Origin: Bacteroidota bacterium
GTDB lineage: Bacteria; Bacteroidota; Bacteroidia; 2-12-FULL-35-15
Assembly (NCBI GenBank): GCA_025963715.1
Contig: JAOQAG010000008.1
Coordinates: forward strand, 87,907-151,906
Length of the DNA stretch: 64,000 bases
Reading direction: 5' to 3'
Both the position numbers and the translations under genes were made by a program. Below are positions 32,709-40,902 of this stretch, piece by piece (the first letter of the stretch is position 1; each line of letters opens with the position of its first letter). The notes beneath the pieces were generated by a model that saw only the letters and a program-made list of their open reading frames with translations, was not told the origin of the DNA and ran no database searches.

Positions 32709-34523
32709 ATGAAAAAATTTTCACACTTAATTGCTACTGCTTTATTCGCTGTAGCGGCAATGGAAACAGGAGTGGCGCAAACGGACTTAGGTTCTTCCTG
32801 CGGCTGCCCTTCTGTATCTTCACGACCTACCGTTAACTTGTCGACACTGGCAGTGAGCGGCGGTGCTAATGATGGTAACTTATTAGCCAACACAACACTT
32901 ACCTGCGATAAATTGTGGGTACTTGACAAGAAAATCTACGTTCCAAACGGAGTAACATTAACAATCCAGCCGGGAACCGTAGTAAAAGGAATGAACACAG
33001 GTGTTCCTGCTACTGCTACTGCTTTGATCGTTTCAAGAGGTGGTAAAATTTATGCGGTAGGAACCGAAGATTGCCAGATCGTATTTACTGCACAAGCAGA
33101 TGCGATGGACGGTACTTATGCCATCCACAACGTTGGACAATGGGGTGGTTTAGTAATTGCCGGACAAGCTTCCAACAACTTAACATTGGCTAAGAACGGT
33201 CCGTTTGCAGCTGGTACCGGTGACGGTAAATTAGCTGTTGCTGACGGTTTAGGAACATTCGAAGGTTTTGCTTCTTCGGATTACCGCGATCAGTTTGGTG
33301 TAAACTTAACTACGCCGCAAGCTGGTTACTTAACTACATTTGATGACAACGATAATTCAGGGATCCTGAAATACGTTTCTGTTCGTTACGCAGGTCAGAT
33401 CCTTGCTGTAGGCGGAGAGTTGAACGGAATTTCTTTGGGTTCAGTAGGAAGAGGAACAACCATTGATCACGTGGAAGTAATTTCTGCAGCAGATGATAAC
33501 ATGGAATTTTTCGGTGGAACTGTAAACGTTAAAAATGCAGCGTTCATGTTCGGTAACGATGATATGTTCGATTGGGATGACGGATACAGCGGAAAAGTTC
33601 AAAACGTTTTCGCGATCGGTGTTTCTTCAAACGATACAACAGGTACTGTAACAGGTGCTGGTGACAACGGTTTTGAAATGGATGCAGATGATCAGCAATC
33701 AGGTAACGGTTCAGGTGTTGCAGTTGGAACAATCGGTGCAGGCGGTTACCGTTCTCACCCGGTTATTTATAATGTAACTATGATCGGAACAAACAAACGC
33801 CAGGAAAACTCGGATAACACAGGTATGGCTGCTATCCAGGCAAAAGAATTAACAGAAGGTGAAATTTACAACTCTGTATTCGCAAATTTTGCAATCGGCT
33901 TGAACTTATGGACTGGTAACAAACCGGGAGAAGGAACAAGAACAAGCACTACCAGCTCAACGGGTCAGCCTGTTTTAGATTCTTATGACAACTGGAGAAA
34001 CGATAACGGAACCCCAAGCTTAATTGTTAAAAACAACACATTCGTTGGAATGGGTGCTGGCAATGCTGGTGCTGCAACTGCAACATTAACAATGGATGTT
34101 TCTAAAATCGCAGGAAGTAACTCTTATTTCAGAAACCCTGCATCTCATGCTGCAACGGCAAGAGACACGATGCAATTTTATGTAACTGACGGAAACGTAC
34201 GTACAACAACTGTTGCGGGCTTCACACCAATCTGGGCAATGGACGGATCAACAAACGCAGTAAGCACACAATACGATGCTACTCCGGATCCTTCTTTATC
34301 TACTACAAGTGTTGCTCCTGCTGATGGTTTCTTCACACCGGAAAACTACAGAGGTGCATTTGCATCAGGATATCCATCATGGTTATCAGGATGGTCATAC
34401 GGTACTTTATTAGCTACTACAGGCGGATTAGCACCATGCCCTACGGATATTAACCGCGATGGTGTTACCAACAACGTTGACTTTTTATTACTGTTAGGTC
34501 AATTCAACCAATCTTGCCACTAA
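32709..34523 (+). CDS. Secreted beta-helix-like surface protein with dockerin-like C-terminus
   Basis: A 604-residue secreted protein (signal peptide to GVAQ). The body has repeated strand-turn blocks typical of parallel beta-helix proteins: WVLDKKIYVPNGVTLTIQPG, LKYVSVRYAGQILAVGGELN, DHVEVISAADDNMEFFGGTV and MFGNDDMFDWDDGYSGKVQN, rich in Asp. Related proteins occur beside TonB receptors in Bacteroidota. The last 28 residues (CPTDINRDGVTNNVDFLLLL, then GQFNQSC) form an EF-hand-like dockerin-type motif instead of a T9SS sorting domain. It shares the Pho-type promoter at 32553 with the next gene, 20 bp downstream. Confidence 0.8.
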   Translation: MKKFSHLIATALFAVAAMETGVAQTDLGSSCGCPSVSSRPTVNLSTLAVSGGANDGNLLANTTLTCDKLWVLDKKIYVPNGVTLTIQPGTVVKGMNTGVPATATALIVSRGGKIYAVGTEDCQIVFTAQADAMDGTYAIHNVGQWGGLVIAGQASNNLTLAKNGPFAAGTGDGKLAVADGLGTFEGFASSDYRDQFGVNLTTPQAGYLTTFDDNDNSGILKYVSVRYAGQILAVGGELNGISLGSVGRGTTIDHVEVISAADDNMEFFGGTVNVKNAAFMFGNDDMFDWDDGYSGKVQNVFAIGVSSNDTTGTVTGAGDNGFEMDADDQQSGNGSGVAVGTIGAGGYRSHPVIYNVTMIGTNKRQENSDNTGMAAIQAKELTEGEIYNSVFANFAIGLNLWTGNKPGEGTRTSTTSSTGQPVLDSYDNWRNDNGTPSLIVKNNTFVGMGAGNAGAATATLTMDVSKIAGSNSYFRNPASHAATARDTMQFYVTDGNVRTTTVAGFTPIWAMDGSTNAVSTQYDATPDPSLSTTSVAPADGFFTPENYRGAFASGYPSWLSGWSYGTLLATTGGLAPCPTDINRDGVTNNVDFLLLLGQFNQSCH

Positions 34524-34543
34524 TCTTTATAAAAAAATAAAAG

Positions 34544-36082
34544 ATGAAAAAAAATAAAAATCTAATGCTGAGCTTGCTCCTTGCCTTCACAGGCGGGGTA
34601 AGCTTTGCACAGAACGGGTTGGAAAGCGTAATAGTTGAAAAATACTACGTATCCAATGCCGCTGATGCAACCGGCAGTATCGGCGCATTGCCTGCAGGCT
34701 CTGTTACATACAGGGTATATGCAGACATGCTACCCGGATATAATTTCCAGGCACTGTACGGTGTTTCGGGACACACATTATTGATCAACACCACTACTTC
34801 ATTTTTTAATAATGAAGACAGAGGTAGCACCAGCCCTAATTTTGCAGCAATGTATCTGAACGACAACTCTGTTGCGATCGACTCATGGTTCTCCGTAGGC
34901 GGCGCTGCTAACGGACAAATGGGCGTTCCTAAATCGGAAGATGACGGAGCTGCAAACCAGATCACCGGAAATACCATGTTATTGAATACCAGCCCCACCG
35001 CAGGTATTCCATTGGGTACGCAAGACGGGATCATGGCAGGAAGCCCTGTATCTGTAACCTTTGTAGGATTATCCAATACCGACCTGGAAGTATTTAATGC
35101 AACCAGCAATGCTGGAAATTCATTCAGCACTGCTAACGGTTCTGTGGCTGCTTTAGGCGGCGCTGTTGGACCTACAGTAACCAACAAAGTATTGGTTGGC
35201 CAGTTTACAACAGATGGCAGCTTACATTTTGAATTGAACATCCAGATCGGGACACCATCCGGAGGAACTCAAAATTATGTGGCAATGAATCCTGTTGGCG
35301 CTGAAATCAGCATCCCAAGCCTTATTTACACATCTGCACCGGCATTGGCTGCAGCTACTGTACAATATTGTTCAGGTAGCACAGCATCGCCATTGAGCGC
35401 AACACCGGCTGCAGGCTGTACATTAAACTGGTACACCAGCATGACAGGTACTGCAAGTGCAACGGCTCCAACACCATCTACAGCAACGGCTGGCACTACT
35501 ACTTATTATGTGAGCCAAACCAACGCAATGGGCGACACAAGCGTTCAGGCACCGGTTACTGTAATCGTGAATACCACGCCTACAGCAGCGGGAAGCGTTG
35601 TTTCAACTGTTGGAAGCGTAGTAACATTCTCTAACACATCCACAGGTGCAAGCACGTATGCATGGGATTTCGGCGATGGTAATAACTCTACCGCAACAAG
35701 CCCTGTTTATACATACGCTGCAAATGGTAACTATACGGTTACATTAGTTGCTATCAATGGATCTTGTACGGATACAACTACATTAACAACCGATATCACT
35801 ACCGGAATTAATGAGAACCAGGCAAACCAAAATATTTCATTGTATCCTAACCCGGCAACTGAAAACGTTACATTAACGGCTACTATATCAAAAGCATCTG
35901 ATATTATAGTAACCATTTATGATGTAACCGGCAAAGTGATCGCGACTCCGTTAAACGAGAAAGCGAATGCAGGAACAGTAACTTACAAATTAAATGTTTC
36001 TGATATCCCTGCCGGATTGTATTTTGCGTCGATCAAAACAAATGATGCAACAAAAACAATTCGTTTTGTGATCAGTAAATAA
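34544..36082 (+). CDS. Secreted VEKYY-domain protein D with PKD and T9SS sorting domains
   Basis: A 512-residue protein. Signal peptide to SFAQ; VEKYY domain at about 25-270, very close to protein B (GLESVIVEKYYVSNAADATG, SVTYRVYADMLPGYNFQALY, FFNNEDRG, SEDDGAANQ). An Ig-like segment follows at about 270-345, then a PKD domain at about 345-425 (VTFSNTSTGASTYAWDFGDG) and a type A sorting domain (ISLYPNPATENVTLTATISK ... IPAGLYFASIKT). It follows the beta-helix gene by 20 bp and ends at a strong terminator, so the two form one operon. It is probably cell-surface anchored; the binding target is unknown. Confidence 0.87.
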   Translation: MKKNKNLMLSLLLAFTGGVSFAQNGLESVIVEKYYVSNAADATGSIGALPAGSVTYRVYADMLPGYNFQALYGVSGHTLLINTTTSFFNNEDRGSTSPNFAAMYLNDNSVAIDSWFSVGGAANGQMGVPKSEDDGAANQITGNTMLLNTSPTAGIPLGTQDGIMAGSPVSVTFVGLSNTDLEVFNATSNAGNSFSTANGSVAALGGAVGPTVTNKVLVGQFTTDGSLHFELNIQIGTPSGGTQNYVAMNPVGAEISIPSLIYTSAPALAAATVQYCSGSTASPLSATPAAGCTLNWYTSMTGTASATAPTPSTATAGTTTYYVSQTNAMGDTSVQAPVTVIVNTTPTAAGSVVSTVGSVVTFSNTSTGASTYAWDFGDGNNSTATSPVYTYAANGNYTVTLVAINGSCTDTTTLTTDITTGINENQANQNISLYPNPATENVTLTATISKASDIIVTIYDVTGKVIATPLNEKANAGTVTYKLNVSDIPAGLYFASIKTNDATKTIRFVISK

Positions 36083-36103
36083 TTCTTAATTAAAATTTTG
36101 AAA

Positions 36104-36138
36104 AAACACCCTGCAAGGATTTGCAGGGTGTTTTTTTA
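36104..36138 (+). terminator. Intrinsic terminator of the beta-helix operon
   Basis: AACACCCTGCAA pairs with TTGCAGGGTGTT around GGAT, followed by a T tract. It starts 22 bp after the stop codon. Confidence 0.85.
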
Positions 36139-36310
36139 TGGAGTGATTTATTTTTTGGAGCAGTAACATTTCGTTCCAAAATAAGCATTCACCCGCTTTA
36201 CGCTGCAATCTTTTTGCGAAGTGCAAAAAGGATTTTCGCTACAATCGGGGCTATTGGGGTATGTTAAATGTTTTTAATTAAGATCGGTAGGCGCAGTGTT
36301 AGTGTTTTTA

Positions 36311-36990
36311 ATTACGATTTGTTAGGCGTAGCATCCCGCTACGCCCAACGAGGGAAAATGTTTATTTTACCTGATATTTCATTTCGATTTGTCATCCCGG
36401 GCCTGACCCGGGATCTCATAAATGTTTGCAGAATGTTGATCCCGGTTTTTAATTGGCAGATCCCGGGTCAGGCCCGGGATAACAATACAGAGCGAGGTTG
36501 CAATCTCCGAATTTAGCGCAGACAGCATCTTCACACAGCAAACTTTGAACTTTCAAACTTTGAACTTTGAACTCTTTCCATATTTCCTCAACATTACCCA
36601 TTTCCTTCAAAAAGATCGCATTCAAATAATCAGCACATCACATTCCGGTAATAATTACGATTTGTTAGGCGTAGCGTCCCGCTACGCCCAAACGAGGGAA
36701 AATGTTTATTTTACCTGATATTTCATTTCGATTTGTCATCCCGGGTCAGACCCGGGATCTCATAAATGTTTGCAGAATGTTGATCCCGGTTTTTAATTGG
36801 CAGATCCCGGGTCAGGCCCGGGATGACAATACAGAGCAAGGTTGCAGTCTTCGAATTTAGCGCACACAGCACCTGCACACAGCAAACTTTGAACTTTCAA
36901 ACTTTGAACTCTTTCCATATTTCCTCAACATTACCCATTTCCTTCAAAAAGATCGCATTCAAATAATCAGCACATCACATTCCGGTAATA
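36311..36990 (+). repeat. Direct tandem duplication of a 340-bp intergenic block
   Basis: Copy 1 (36311-36653) and copy 2 (36654-36990) are directly adjacent and nearly identical, both beginning ATTACGATTTGTTAGGCGTA and ending CACATCACATTCCGGTAATA. Each contains a GGCGTAGC...GCTACGCC palindrome, a GTCATCCCGGG-family inverted repeat (36391-36483, 36735-36828) and ACTTTGAACTTTCAAACTTT words. The remainder of the gap 36139-37132 shows no gene and no clear promoter. Confidence 0.9.
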
Positions 36991-37132
36991 TATACCGCCG
37001 AAATTTGCTGTATGAAAACAACACTCACATACATCATCCATTTCGTTCATGAGTTGCGTTCGCGATTACTCTTCTTCTGTTTTCATTCCTTTTTTTCGGC
37101 ATTCAAATATTATAAAACCAATCACACGGTAG

Positions 37133-37981
37133 ATGCTCTTTAAAAGGAAAGTTCAGTTAGCAGTGATCTCAGATGTCCACCTCGGAACATTCGGATGCCA
37201 GGCCAAAGAACTTTTGCAATACCTTAACAGCATCGATCCCGAGATCCTAGTGCTGAATGGTGACATCATCGACATCTGGCAATTCTCCAAACGTTACTGG
37301 CCTGCGGCACACATGATGGTGGTGAATCACCTGATCAATTTAATTGCAGGCGGAACCAGGATCTATTACATTACCGGCAACCACGATGAAATGCTCCGCA
37401 AATTTACGGGATTCAACATTTCTAATTTTTACATTACCAATAAGCTTGTGTTAACAATCGATAAAAAGAAAGCCTGGATCTTTCACGGCGATGTGTTTGA
37501 TGTAACCATGAAACACTCCAAATGGCTGGCAAAGCTGGGCGCTATCGGTTACGATGCACTCATCCTGATCAACAGCGCTTTTAACTGGTATTTGAAAAAA
37601 CGCGGAAAAGAAAAATATTCATTCTCCAAAAAAGTAAAAGACAGTGTAAAAAGTGCTGTAAAATTCATCAACGATTTTGAAAGCATTGCGGCCGAGATCG
37701 GCATTAACAATGGCTATGATTATGTGGTATGCGGACACATCCACCAACCGGTGATCAAGGAAATTAAAACAGAAAAAGGATCCATTCAATATCTTAATTC
37801 CGGCGATTGGATCGAAAACCTGACCGCGTTGGAGTACAATTACGGAGCCTGGGAAATATACAAATACAATGAAGATGCACTGGCAAAATCCATTGAGCTG
37901 GATTTCAGCACCAGTGTTTCCAAAAAAAGCGATGAGCTGTTCCAGGAGCTCGTCTGCGAATTCAAATTAAAAGCGTCATGA
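37133..37981 (+). CDS. LpxH-like metallophosphoesterase
   Basis: A 282-residue calcineurin-fold phosphatase with all metal-site motifs: Asp14 and His16 (VISDVHLGTF), Asp44 (LNGDIIDIW), Asn83-His84 (ITGNHDEM), His118 (FHGDVFD), and His202/His204 (CGHIHQPV). The order and the DIW...TGNHD pattern match UDP-2,3-diacylglucosamine diphosphatases of lipid A synthesis, although Bacteroidota have several paralogues and the true substrate is uncertain. It heads an operon with a glycosyltransferase (ATGA overlap) and a GH1 enzyme, which suggests a glycolipid or envelope-glycan role. Confidence 0.85.
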   Translation: MLFKRKVQLAVISDVHLGTFGCQAKELLQYLNSIDPEILVLNGDIIDIWQFSKRYWPAAHMMVVNHLINLIAGGTRIYYITGNHDEMLRKFTGFNISNFYITNKLVLTIDKKKAWIFHGDVFDVTMKHSKWLAKLGAIGYDALILINSAFNWYLKKRGKEKYSFSKKVKDSVKSAVKFINDFESIAAEIGINNGYDYVVCGHIHQPVIKEIKTEKGSIQYLNSGDWIENLTALEYNYGAWEIYKYNEDALAKSIELDFSTSVSKKSDELFQELVCEFKLKAS

Positions 37982-39030
37982 AAATATTATACGCAGTACA
38001 GGGCACAGGAAACGGGCACATTACAAGAGCGATGGCCATTGTACCGGTTTTAAAAAAATACGCTTCAGTGGATGTACTCATCAGCGGTTTTTCCTACAAC
38101 CTAGATCTGCCTTTTAAAGTAAAATACGAATTCAAAGGAATGAGCTTTTGTTTTGGTAAAAAAGGCGGCATTGATTATTTGCAGACCTTTAAAAAAAATA
38201 AGCTCAACCGTTTCCGGAAAGAAATAAAACAGCTCGATTTAAAAGAATACGATTTTGTGATCAGCGATTTTGAACCGATCTCGTGCTGGGCGGCCATCAA
38301 ACAAAAAAAGCTCTGTATCGGGCTTAGCAACCAGGCTTCCATCTTTACCGAAAATGTACCGCTGCCAAAATCATTTGATGTGGCTGGTAAATTTGTATTA
38401 AAATATTATGCACCCTGCAGCATTAATTTCGGGATCCATTTTCAGCAATACAACCCGCAGATCTTTACACCCATCGTTAGTGAAGATGTACGGAAATTAA
38501 AAACCGTGAACGATGGTTTTTATTTGGTGTATTTACCGGCTTACGATCCCGAAAAAATAAAATCCATATTCAAACAATTTGAAAAAGAAAAATTTGTAGT
38601 ATTCTCTGATGTAAAAGAAAAAATACAAAAAAAGAACATCACCATTTATCCGCTCGGTCGTGCCGAATTTATCAAACAACTTTCCAGTTGTTACGGAGTA
38701 ATAACGGCAGCAGGATTTTCCACCACTTCCGAAGCGCTTTACCTGAAAAAGAAATTACTCGTGATTCCGCAAAAAAATCAATTCGAGCAAAAGTGCAATG
38801 CGCTTGCGTTAAAAAAAATGGGGATCACAATTGTAAAAAAATTAAAAAATAAATTCATTCCGGAAATAGAAAGCTGGATGAACGAACCAAAAACAATCAA
38901 TGTAAATTACGAAGACAATGCGGAGCTGATCGTGCAAAACATTATTAAAGCGGGCATTAACGAACGCAAAGTAAAAAGCAGCTACGTGCCGCCATTGGAT
39001 TACAGCATCATTAATTCCGCAAAAATTTAG
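37978..39030 (+). CDS. MurG-like (GT-B fold) glycosyltransferase
   Basis: A 350-residue protein starting MKILYAVQGTGNGHITRAMA, whose GNGHITR glycine-rich loop is that of GT28-type enzymes. The C-terminal nucleotide-sugar site reads CYGVITAAGFSTTSEALYLK, then KKLLVIPQKNQFEQKCNALA, equivalent to the GG..T..E and P....EQ..NA motifs. The start codon overlaps the preceding stop (ATGA). It resembles the enzyme at 19843 in layout but the two are well diverged. A lipid-linked acceptor is plausible given the LpxH-like neighbour; this is not proven. Confidence 0.83.
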   Translation: MKILYAVQGTGNGHITRAMAIVPVLKKYASVDVLISGFSYNLDLPFKVKYEFKGMSFCFGKKGGIDYLQTFKKNKLNRFRKEIKQLDLKEYDFVISDFEPISCWAAIKQKKLCIGLSNQASIFTENVPLPKSFDVAGKFVLKYYAPCSINFGIHFQQYNPQIFTPIVSEDVRKLKTVNDGFYLVYLPAYDPEKIKSIFKQFEKEKFVVFSDVKEKIQKKNITIYPLGRAEFIKQLSSCYGVITAAGFSTTSEALYLKKKLLVIPQKNQFEQKCNALALKKMGITIVKKLKNKFIPEIESWMNEPKTINVNYEDNAELIVQNIIKAGINERKVKSSYVPPLDYSIINSAKI

Positions 39031-39034
39031 TTTT

Positions 39035-40369
39035 TTGAAAGCAGCTGATTTCGGATCCGATTTTACCTGGGGTGTTTCCACATCCGCTTACCAGGTAGAA
39101 GGCGCGCACAATGCAGACGGCAAAGGTTCATCCATTTGGGATGTATTTTCCAATACTTCACGCAAAGTATATCAAAACCACAATGGCAATACTGCAACGG
39201 ATTTTTACAATCGTTTTAAAGAAGACATTGCCTTATTAAAAACGCTGAACATCCGGCATTTTCGTTTTTCCATTTCATGGTCGCGGCTCCTGCCGAATGG
39301 CACCGGAGCCGTAAATCAAAATGGGATTTTTTTTTATCATCAGCTGCTCGACGAATGCATTGCCAATGGCATCACACCCTGGGTTACGCTCTATCATTGG
39401 GATTTGCCAAATGAATTAGAAAAAAAAGGCGGCTGGGCCAACCGTGAGGTCATTCACTGGTTCCGGGAATATGTAACACTTTGTGTAAAACATTTCGGCA
39501 GCAAAATAAAACACTGGATGATCCTGAATGAACCGATCGTGTTTACCGGCGCCGGTTATTTTTTAGGAATTCATGCACCGGGCAGAACAGGATTGAAAAA
39601 TTTTTTACCCGCCATTCATCATGCTTCCTTGTGTCAGCAGATCGGGTTTAACATCATCAAAGAAAAATATCCGGACAGTGAAGTTGGCACCACATTTTCC
39701 TTCTCGCATGTGGAACCGTACAACGGGAGCCTGCGCAACATTGCCGCCACCAGGCGCGTGGATGCTGTGATCAACCGCCTCGCAATTGAACCCACACTGG
39801 GGTTATCCTATCCGCATACCGATTTGAATTTGCTGAAAGCCATGCATAAATACATGCAGGAACAGGATGAGCATCACTTAAAAACATCTTTTGATTTTGT
39901 AGGTGTACAAGTATATACGCGCGAAATTGTAAAACATTCCTGGTTTATTCCGTACATCAAAGCCCGGCTGATCAGCGCCGAAAAACGTAAAGTGGAACGC
40001 ACCACCATGAACTGGGAAATTCATCCGCCTTCGTTGTATGAGATCATTAAAAAAGTGGCAGGCTATAGCGGTGTAAAAAAAATAATTGTAACAGAAAATG
40101 GTGCAGCCTTCAATGATCTGCCTTCCGGCGAAGGAGTGCACGATCCTTACAGGGTAAGCTATTTAAAAGATCATATTGCCGAATTAAAAAAAGCAAAAGA
40201 CGAAGGCATCAACATCACCGGATATTTTATCTGGTCGTTCACTGATAATTTTGAATGGAGTGAAGGGTATTATCCCCGCTTCGGAATTGTGTATGTGGAT
40301 TTTAAAACACAGCAGCGCATTGTGAAGGATTCGGGATATTGGTACAGGGATTTTCTGGAACGCGGATGA
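39035..40369 (+). CDS. Glycoside hydrolase family 1 enzyme
   Basis: A 444-residue GH1 beta-glycosidase, full length for the family. The N-terminal DFTWGVSTSAYQVEGAHNAD is diagnostic; the acid/base is Glu166 in WMILNEPIVF and the nucleophile Glu354 in IVTENGAAF. The NFEWSEGYYPRFGIVYVDF block closes the barrel. There is no signal peptide, so it is cytoplasmic. The start is a TTG at 39035, four bases after the glycosyltransferase stop; no ATG lies ahead of the conserved start. Linked with a glycosyltransferase, it might trim or turn over the same glycan. Confidence 0.93.
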   Translation: MKAADFGSDFTWGVSTSAYQVEGAHNADGKGSSIWDVFSNTSRKVYQNHNGNTATDFYNRFKEDIALLKTLNIRHFRFSISWSRLLPNGTGAVNQNGIFFYHQLLDECIANGITPWVTLYHWDLPNELEKKGGWANREVIHWFREYVTLCVKHFGSKIKHWMILNEPIVFTGAGYFLGIHAPGRTGLKNFLPAIHHASLCQQIGFNIIKEKYPDSEVGTTFSFSHVEPYNGSLRNIAATRRVDAVINRLAIEPTLGLSYPHTDLNLLKAMHKYMQEQDEHHLKTSFDFVGVQVYTREIVKHSWFIPYIKARLISAEKRKVERTTMNWEIHPPSLYEIIKKVAGYSGVKKIIVTENGAAFNDLPSGEGVHDPYRVSYLKDHIAELKKAKDEGINITGYFIWSFTDNFEWSEGYYPRFGIVYVDFKTQQRIVKDSGYWYRDFLERG

Positions 40370-40480
40370 TGCGGATACGGCGGATTAAAACGGATTTTTG
40401 TTTTTATTATTTCCGAAGACTTGTTCCTTTTTATACCGTCATCCTGCATGTTTTACAGAGAACAATCCTTATTTTATATT

Positions 40481-40664
40481 GTCATCCCGGGCCTGACCCG
40501 GGATCTCATAAATGTTTGCAGAATGTTGATCCCGGTTTTTAATTGGCAGATCCCGGGTCAGGCCCGGGATGACAGATCAGGAGAGTATTTCTGTTTCCAT
40601 AGCAACATTGTTCTACAACATAACCTTTTTAATTAACAGATCCCGGGTCAAGCCCGGGATGACA
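40481..40664. repeat. GTCATCCCG-family repeats, one full and one half copy
   Basis: The full copy at 40481-40574 is almost identical to those at 36391 and 36735, including AATGTTTGCAGAATGTTGAT between the arms. A half copy lies at 40638-40664. ACTTTAAACTTTTGAACTTT words follow near 40720. Confidence 0.8.
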
Positions 40665-40802
40665 ATCAATTTTATAATCAGCTTTCCATATCCGGCAAAC
40701 CCAGCATCTGCGTACAGCAAACTTTAAACTTTTGAACTTTAAACTTTGAACTTCCTTAATTAACCAGCCGGTTACATTTTTTTTACAATCCCTCCCCGCT
40801 AA

Positions 40803-40858
40803 TTAAGCATTCCATAATATACAGCTATCATTAATATAAGATCATACAGGCACTTTTG
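40803..40858 (+). promoter_or_regulatory. Weak Pho-type promoter of the large LTD protein
   Basis: TTAAG at 40803, ATAAT at 40814 and the degenerate CTATC at 40825, in 11-bp steps. CACTTTTG at 40851 is 26 bp after the last start. The spacing matches the strong sites but the third pentamer is poor. Confidence 0.4.
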
Positions 40859-40902
40859 TTCCCAAATCAGAACAGATCACTATTAAAATTAAATCCATAC
40901 CA

